Of a stretch of DNA of 64,000 nt, positions 59,619 to 64,000 are shown piece after piece. The notes below the pieces were generated by a model that saw nothing but the letters and a program-made list of their open reading frames with translations, did not search any database and was not told the DNA's origin. Position 1 is the first letter of the stretch; each line of letters starts with the position of its first letter. The position numbers and the translations under genes were made by a program. Source of the stretch: Rattus norvegicus. Taxonomy: Eukaryota; Chordata; Mammalia; Rodentia; Muridae. Where the stretch lies: the NCBI RefSeq assembly GCF_036323735.1, contig NC_086028.1, positions 24,039,001-24,103,000 on the forward strand, in the 5' to 3' direction.

Positions 59619-59814
59619 ATTCAGGTATACACAGTGAAATATGAGGAAAACACCCTCCACTTTACACCATTCTGATTTATCCCACTATCTTACATAGCTT
59701 ACATCCCAATTTCACTTGCTTTTTTTTTTTTTCATGACACACGAATGTTATTTAATACCGTCTGTATATCCATGTATTTGGAGTCATCCAATTGAAGCGT
59801 GGGAACCTTACCAT

Positions 59815-60210
59815 TTGTCTTGGTCAGGGTTCCTATCCCTGCACAAATATCCTGACCAAGAAGCAAGTTGGGAAGGAAAGAGTTTACTCAGCTTACACTT
59901 CCACATTGCTGTTCATCACCACAGTCTGGACTGGAACTTGCAGAGCCGGAAGCAGGAGCTGCTGCAGAGGCCATGGAGGGGTGTTAATGAGTTGATTCCC
60001 CTGGCTTGCTCAGCTTGCTTTCTTTTAGAATCCAAGTCCACCATCTGAGGGATGACACTACCCATAATAGTCTCGGTCCTCCCCACCTTGACCACTAGTT
60101 GAGAAAATGCCTTACAGCTGGGTCTCATGAAGGCATTTCCACAACGGAGGCTCCTTTTCTGTGATAACTCCAGCTTGTGTCAAGTTGACACACAAAACTA
60201 GCCAGTCCTC
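59815..60210 (+). mobile_element. non-autonomous hAT/URR1-like DNA transposon
   Basis: It starts TTGTCTTGGTCAGGGTTCCT and continues through GACCAAGAAGCAAGTTGGG, AGGCCATGGAGGGGTG, GAGAAAATGCCTTACAGCTG and TGATAACTCCAGC to GTCAAGTTGACACACAAAAC then TAGCCAGTCC. It is a near-full-length copy of a common rodent repeat. Two shorter relatives lie at 29745-29970 and 31545-31795. The family name is from memory, and no transposase is encoded. Confidence 0.75.
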
Positions 60211-60813
60211 CATTATTTTGGGGGGAGGAAGAAAGAGGAGTTGATTCTAGGACTCCTTATGTGCCACACAGTAATTGATGAGTATTAATGCATGCTTTAG
60301 GTGAAGGTACATTCTATTGCTATGCAAAGTACTCTACAAATATTAGTCAGAACAAGTTGAGTATACATATGTGTGTCTATTTTGTTTTGTTTTGTTTGGT
60401 TTTAGTTGTATGAAACAGTCACTGATTTATGGCACACACAAACAAATAAAAAAGTCTCTCTTCTATATGTCTCATACTACATATGGTCCATTTCTGAATA
60501 TTCTTATTTACCTCGGCTTACCTTGAATACTTAAAGATAATATAACTAGAATTTTAGGTATTGTAAAGAATTTTAACTTACTGATTAAAATAATTAAATG
60601 TATATGTGTGCAATAAGATGTCATTCAGGACCTACTAGAGTATCAATTGCAATAGTTGTGAAATAGCAATGCATATGGAAATAATACTTTGTGAGTTTTC
60701 AATTCTAATACTTGCCTCTAGGAATCTTGGCTTAGAAAAAAAATGAAATCCTTCCTATACCACCAATATTCTTAACTTTTCCAAGAAGTACAAGAAATGG
60801 AAAACTTGAGACA
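60211..60813. other. unassigned sequence upstream of OR pseudogene
   Basis: AT-rich, with a TTTTG patch near 60382-60400. No promoter can be assigned. Confidence 0.4.
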
Positions 60814-61066
60814 ATGGAGTTGGAAAATGACCCCAGAGCAAACAAATTCATATTTCTTTTAGAACCACCTGCATTCTATCTTTCTAAGTCCCAACCCTTG
60901 AGCCTGGTATTGTTTCTCTTTTGGTGTTTTATGTACATGACTACACTACATGGGAACCTCATCAAAATGACTGCTTTGACATTTGAGTCTTGTCTCCAGA
61001 CTCCCATAAACTTCATCATTCTGAGCAACATCTGCTTCTCCTCCATCATATCCTTTGTAAATCTTC

Positions 61067-61069
<3 letters not shown>

Positions 61070-61126
<57 letters not shown>
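61070..61126. repeat. (GA)n microsatellite inside OR pseudogene
   Basis: About 28 GA units. It sits at the intracellular/extracellular loop segment before 'ISYTN', where related receptors have an Arg/Glu/Lys-rich 'ERK'-type sequence. It keeps the reading frame open as Arg-Glu repeats. Confidence 0.95.
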
Positions 61127-61128
<2 letters not shown>

Positions 61129-61190
61129 ATTTCTTACACAAATCTCATGACATACATGCTTATTCTTCTACCTAATTTGTGTAGACAATG

Positions 61191-61193
<3 letters not shown>

Positions 61194-61253
<60 letters not shown>
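61194..61253. repeat. (TC)n microsatellite inside OR pseudogene
   Basis: About 29 TC units. It sits in TM3 before 'MVFDNY', where related receptors have a Ser/Leu-rich segment. It is read as Ser-Leu repeats and is the reverse complement of the (GA)n array about 68 bp upstream. Confidence 0.95.
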
Positions 61254-61256
<3 letters not shown>

Positions 61257-61548
61257 GGTGTTTGATAATTACATAGCCTTCTCTAGTCCCCTAAACTATG
61301 TGACCATCATGAGTACTGGGTAGTACACAACCCCCATGGTGGCCTCCAAGGTGGTGACTTTTGTCCATTCCTTCTACAGCAATGTCCATGGTTTTCAAAC
61401 TGCCCTCTAGTGAAAATTTTCTTCTTGAACTCCTCCCAATATCCACAATAGCCTAGTCACTACCCTGAAGTTCATCTTCCTGATGGTGTTCCGCATGATT
61501 ATCCTGGCGATGCTATGTTCTCAAACAGGTGAGTGCAGGAAGAAAGAC

Positions 61549-63230
61549 TTATTTTCTTCATGAGTTAATAAGATTTTGTTCATCAAAATTACTGTTACAA
61601 GATTTTGTACTTAGAGTCATAACTTCCTTATCTACAGGTATTGATTATATACATGAATATATATGTATATATTCATGTATACTATTGCCTTCTGAACATC
61701 AACGTAAATTGTATTTCTCCTCTTATCTTACAGGTAATAATTTAATCAGTAGTAATTTCTATAAATTTTGTATTATGTGTTTTAAATTGTTCCAATATAT
61801 TTTAAATGGTACTATATCTCTAAATATATAGTAAACGAATTATATAATTTTGTCCCTCTCCTAAATATATTCTTATTATTTAAATTATCAACATTATAAT
61901 CATCTCATATGTTATCCTTAGTACAATAAAAATTATATTTTGTGTATAGGTATTAAAATACAGATAAATGAATGGGTTTTTTTTGTTATTCTGTTATTCA
62001 TTCTAGGAAATATACCTAAAATTTAATACTGAGACTCTGGACTCAGTTGTTTATCTGTGAAGAACTACTTCTTAGGAAACATATTAGGGTTTACTTTTCT
62101 GAGGAAGTCTAAGTGTTCTTTTCTACTCACAGAACAACTTATTTATAGACAGCATTTAATTCTACATAGTCTACTCTCATCTCCCTTCCCTGTCACAGAT
62201 AAGAAGGAGAAATAAACCCTCATTCTGAGTTTTCCAATGTCAGGTAAGTATTCTCCATCTGGGTTCTTTTCAGATTTTCTGTATATCATTGCCTCTCAGC
62301 AGCTTGGGTTCAGGGTAGTGATGACAAGAAAAGTTTTATGGAATTTCTTAGTTGAGCTGCATTTGTGGGGTTGTTGTTTGTTTGTTTGATTGCTTTTGTT
62401 TTCCTTGGGATTTGCCACTCATTTGGAAAATTCCATGAGTTCCCTCTTTTAAATATCCCATCTCTCTCCCTTTCTCTCCTCTTCTACTATGACAGTTGTC
62501 TTTCTCTTCTACATTATAGAGCTTTGAAACATCTCACAGGTCTTTTGTTTCTTATATCTCCTTTTCTCTTCCTGTCTTTTAGCCTTTCACATAGGTCTTG
62601 ATATTTCTCTTGATGTTCTTTTGAGTTCACTGATTTGTTTCCTAATTCCACAACTAAATTAATGCTGAATTAATTCAAATTGTTTAATTTTTCTTCCTGT
62701 AACATAAGGTCTTGCATCCAGCATTTCATTTTTACAGTATATTAGATATTTCATTTCTCTCCCTACACTAGCAATCTGTTTTTGCATCTTATTTTGCTTT
62801 TCCATCAGAACCCTTCACAGTTTTATCATTATTAATTTACATTTTCTATCTGCTAATCCCAAAAGCTATGTCATTTACTTGTTCCTGTTGTTTATCATGT
62901 CTGTCCTGATTCTGTGTATCATTTCGCTAAATCACATCTTTAGGGTTTTGCTGCCTCTGCTTTTGAAAGCAAGAACAGATGCATAAATTAGAACGTGAAT
63001 AAGCCATTAATGTGTTTTCTTGTTCATCATGCTTTGGCTGTTTCTTGTTTAACTTGTTTAAGTTAGGTGACAAAGACTTCGAAATACATGGAAAAGGGAG
63101 TTTGAACAATTAAACTGTTAATGGACAGTGTTTCCCATAAAGCCATGGGTTATTAAATAAAATACAAGTATCAGACATAAAGTGCTCTCTGTAAGTTAGT
63201 GATTGAGGAGACCCCTAATATCACAAATTA
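61549..63230. other. unassigned AT- and pyrimidine-rich sequence
   Basis: It contains TC-rich stretches near 62455-62590. No gene was recognised. An ancient L1 in antisense is possible for 62370-62960 but unsupported. Confidence 0.35.
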
Positions 63231-64000
63231 ATGCAGTCTCCTGATATTCATGTTGGCAGTCCATCAGAATTTGAAGGTAAGTTTGTAATGGTGAAGATAC
63301 CACACAGTTTGGTCATAGATGGTAGAAAAATCTAACTACAGCTGAGCTGAGAGTCTTCTGTCTATTGACCCGATAATGTTGTACCAGAAGTTGCTGTCAT
63401 TATTAGTCTTATTCAACTCTAAGTGTTGGTAGTTACAATAATAATCTATCTAGCAAAACCTGCCCTGAATTGTAATACGGACAGAACGGTGTGGGTAACC
63501 AACCACTTTTGATTTAAGGTCCATTGCACAGGAAGGAAGATATGTTTGGTTCTATAAATCTAAGTAATAAAGTGGTGAATATGCTTCAAAAATACTCATG
63601 TTTATTCCCGTAGATTAGTACCATGCCTACCCTTGCTTAGAGAAACTTCTCACTTCTCACTGATCTGGGAACGGTTAACAAAATAACACACTAACCAGTC
63701 AAACTGCTGAGAATAAGCAACAGGGTATTGTTCAGCCCTCAATGGAACAGCTGTGTATCCTCTCTCAAGGATCTGGGCATTTCACCGAGGGGATGTGAAA
63801 CACAGAATTGTAGTGGTCAAAGGATGTTGAAATGTACAATACAAAGACACCTCAGGAATATGACATAGCCATTGTACCAATCAACTCACCACAGCTGTAT
63901 GGTTGGCCTGAACAAGACCTCTACATGACTAGGCCCATAATAATTTCACTATGAATGAAAGAGGAGAGTCAACAGATAACAGCTGTATGTATGGGTATCA
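63231..64000. other. possible old dispersed rodent repeat
   Basis: The sequence has repeat-like wording (GGCATTTCACCGAGGGGATG, GAACAAGACCTCTACATGAC, TGGAACAGCTGTGTATCC) reminiscent of old rodent L1 or LTR-derived elements. It continues to the window edge. No family or boundary can be supported, and there are no long frames. Confidence 0.3.

Larger units (their letters stand above)
60814..61548 (+). pseudogene. olfactory receptor pseudogene (class II, family 4-like)
   Basis: Olfactory receptors are seven-helix GPCRs encoded by one coding exon. The frame opens at an ATG with an OR-style N-terminus ('MELENDPRANKFIF'), then TM1 ('LVLFLFWCFMYMTTLHGNLI', with the GN motif), a degraded 'LQTPINF' (LHTPMYF motif), TM2 and a 'SYTNLMTYM' segment before TM3. 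The end of TM3 reads 'LMVFDNYIAFSSPLNYVTIMS', where the usual DRY arginine is Asn. The frame ends at 61321-61323. Degraded sequence up to about 61548 keeps traces of TM4 and the TM5-loop region in other frames, with part of the extracellular loop and TM5 lost and everything after 'GEGR' absent. A (GA)n and a (TC)n array interrupt it. The subfamily is tentative. Confidence 0.85.

Noticed and set aside
62365..62960. Ancient antisense L1 or HAL1 segment
   Set aside because: The pyrimidine-rich texture is suggestive, but no ordered set of L1 blocks could be matched.
1..64000. CRISPR arrays, operons, phage or plasmid functions
   Set aside because: SINE, L1 and microsatellite content shows a murine nuclear genome. 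Regular repeats here are simple-sequence arrays, not spacer-repeat structures.

Overview
The window is mammalian, and almost certainly rat or a very close murine relative. It contains ID-family SINEs (BC1/tRNA-Ala-derived) with long A tails and target-site duplications (TSDs), B1 and B3 SINEs, many murine-type LINE-1 (L1) copies with the characteristic 3' UTR and G-rich polypurine tract, and many long dinucleotide and GAAA microsatellites. Most open frames are short and explained by repeats. I see no intact cellular protein-coding gene, structural RNA gene, CRISPR array or bacterial-type operon.

The dominant feature is an apparently full-length L1 on the + strand (about 43665-50060). It has a GC-rich 5' UTR, ORF1, ORF2, a 3' UTR with a G-rich tract, a poly(A) tail and a 14-bp TSD. 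It is recent but inactive: ORF1 carries one frameshift, ORF2 carries one nonsense codon and one frameshift in an A run, and a histidine in the C-terminal Cys/His motif is replaced by tyrosine. An older ID SINE lies directly downstream at the same target sequence, so the target motif is present three times. A second young L1 3' end, nearly identical to the first, sits at 30977-31413 inside an older L1 3' UTR.

Layout: 1-2.1 kb holds GAAA repeats and a 5'-inverted L1. 3.3-4.6 kb is a decayed L1 ORF2. 5.1-7.7 kb holds L1 pieces, including a minus-strand copy with an internally duplicated 105-bp ORF2 segment. 8.2-9.8 kb is an old Lx-type L1 3' end. 9.8-17.8 kb is mostly unassigned AT-rich DNA. 17.9-19.6 kb is an ancient L1 broken by TG and GA arrays. 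21.3-23.9 kb is a second 5'-inverted L1. 24.6 kb holds a clean ID element. 26-31.8 kb mixes B3, L1 and DNA-transposon remnants. 32.1-33.6 kb has a B3 with a CA tail followed by two head-to-tail L1 3' UTRs. 34.5-39 kb has two copies of an unnamed dispersed repeat and a third 5'-inverted L1. 39.5-43.3 kb is ancient L1 plus a younger L1 3' UTR. 43.7-50.2 kb is the full-length L1 and ID. 50.2-64 kb is mostly unassigned sequence with B1, ID and L1 pieces, a hAT-like element (59.8-60.2 kb) and an olfactory-receptor pseudogene (60.8-61.5 kb).

The only host-gene relic recognised is the olfactory-receptor pseudogene. Its coding frame has absorbed a (GA)n and a (TC)n microsatellite at two places without closing the frame. 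The rest reads as intergenic DNA shaped by L1 reverse transcription: three twin-priming inversions, one template-jump structure, tandem and nested insertions, and SINEs mobilised in trans. A stretch near 57.6-58.0 kb is not recognisably repetitive and is a candidate conserved noncoding element. Family names come from recognition by eye, not from a database search.
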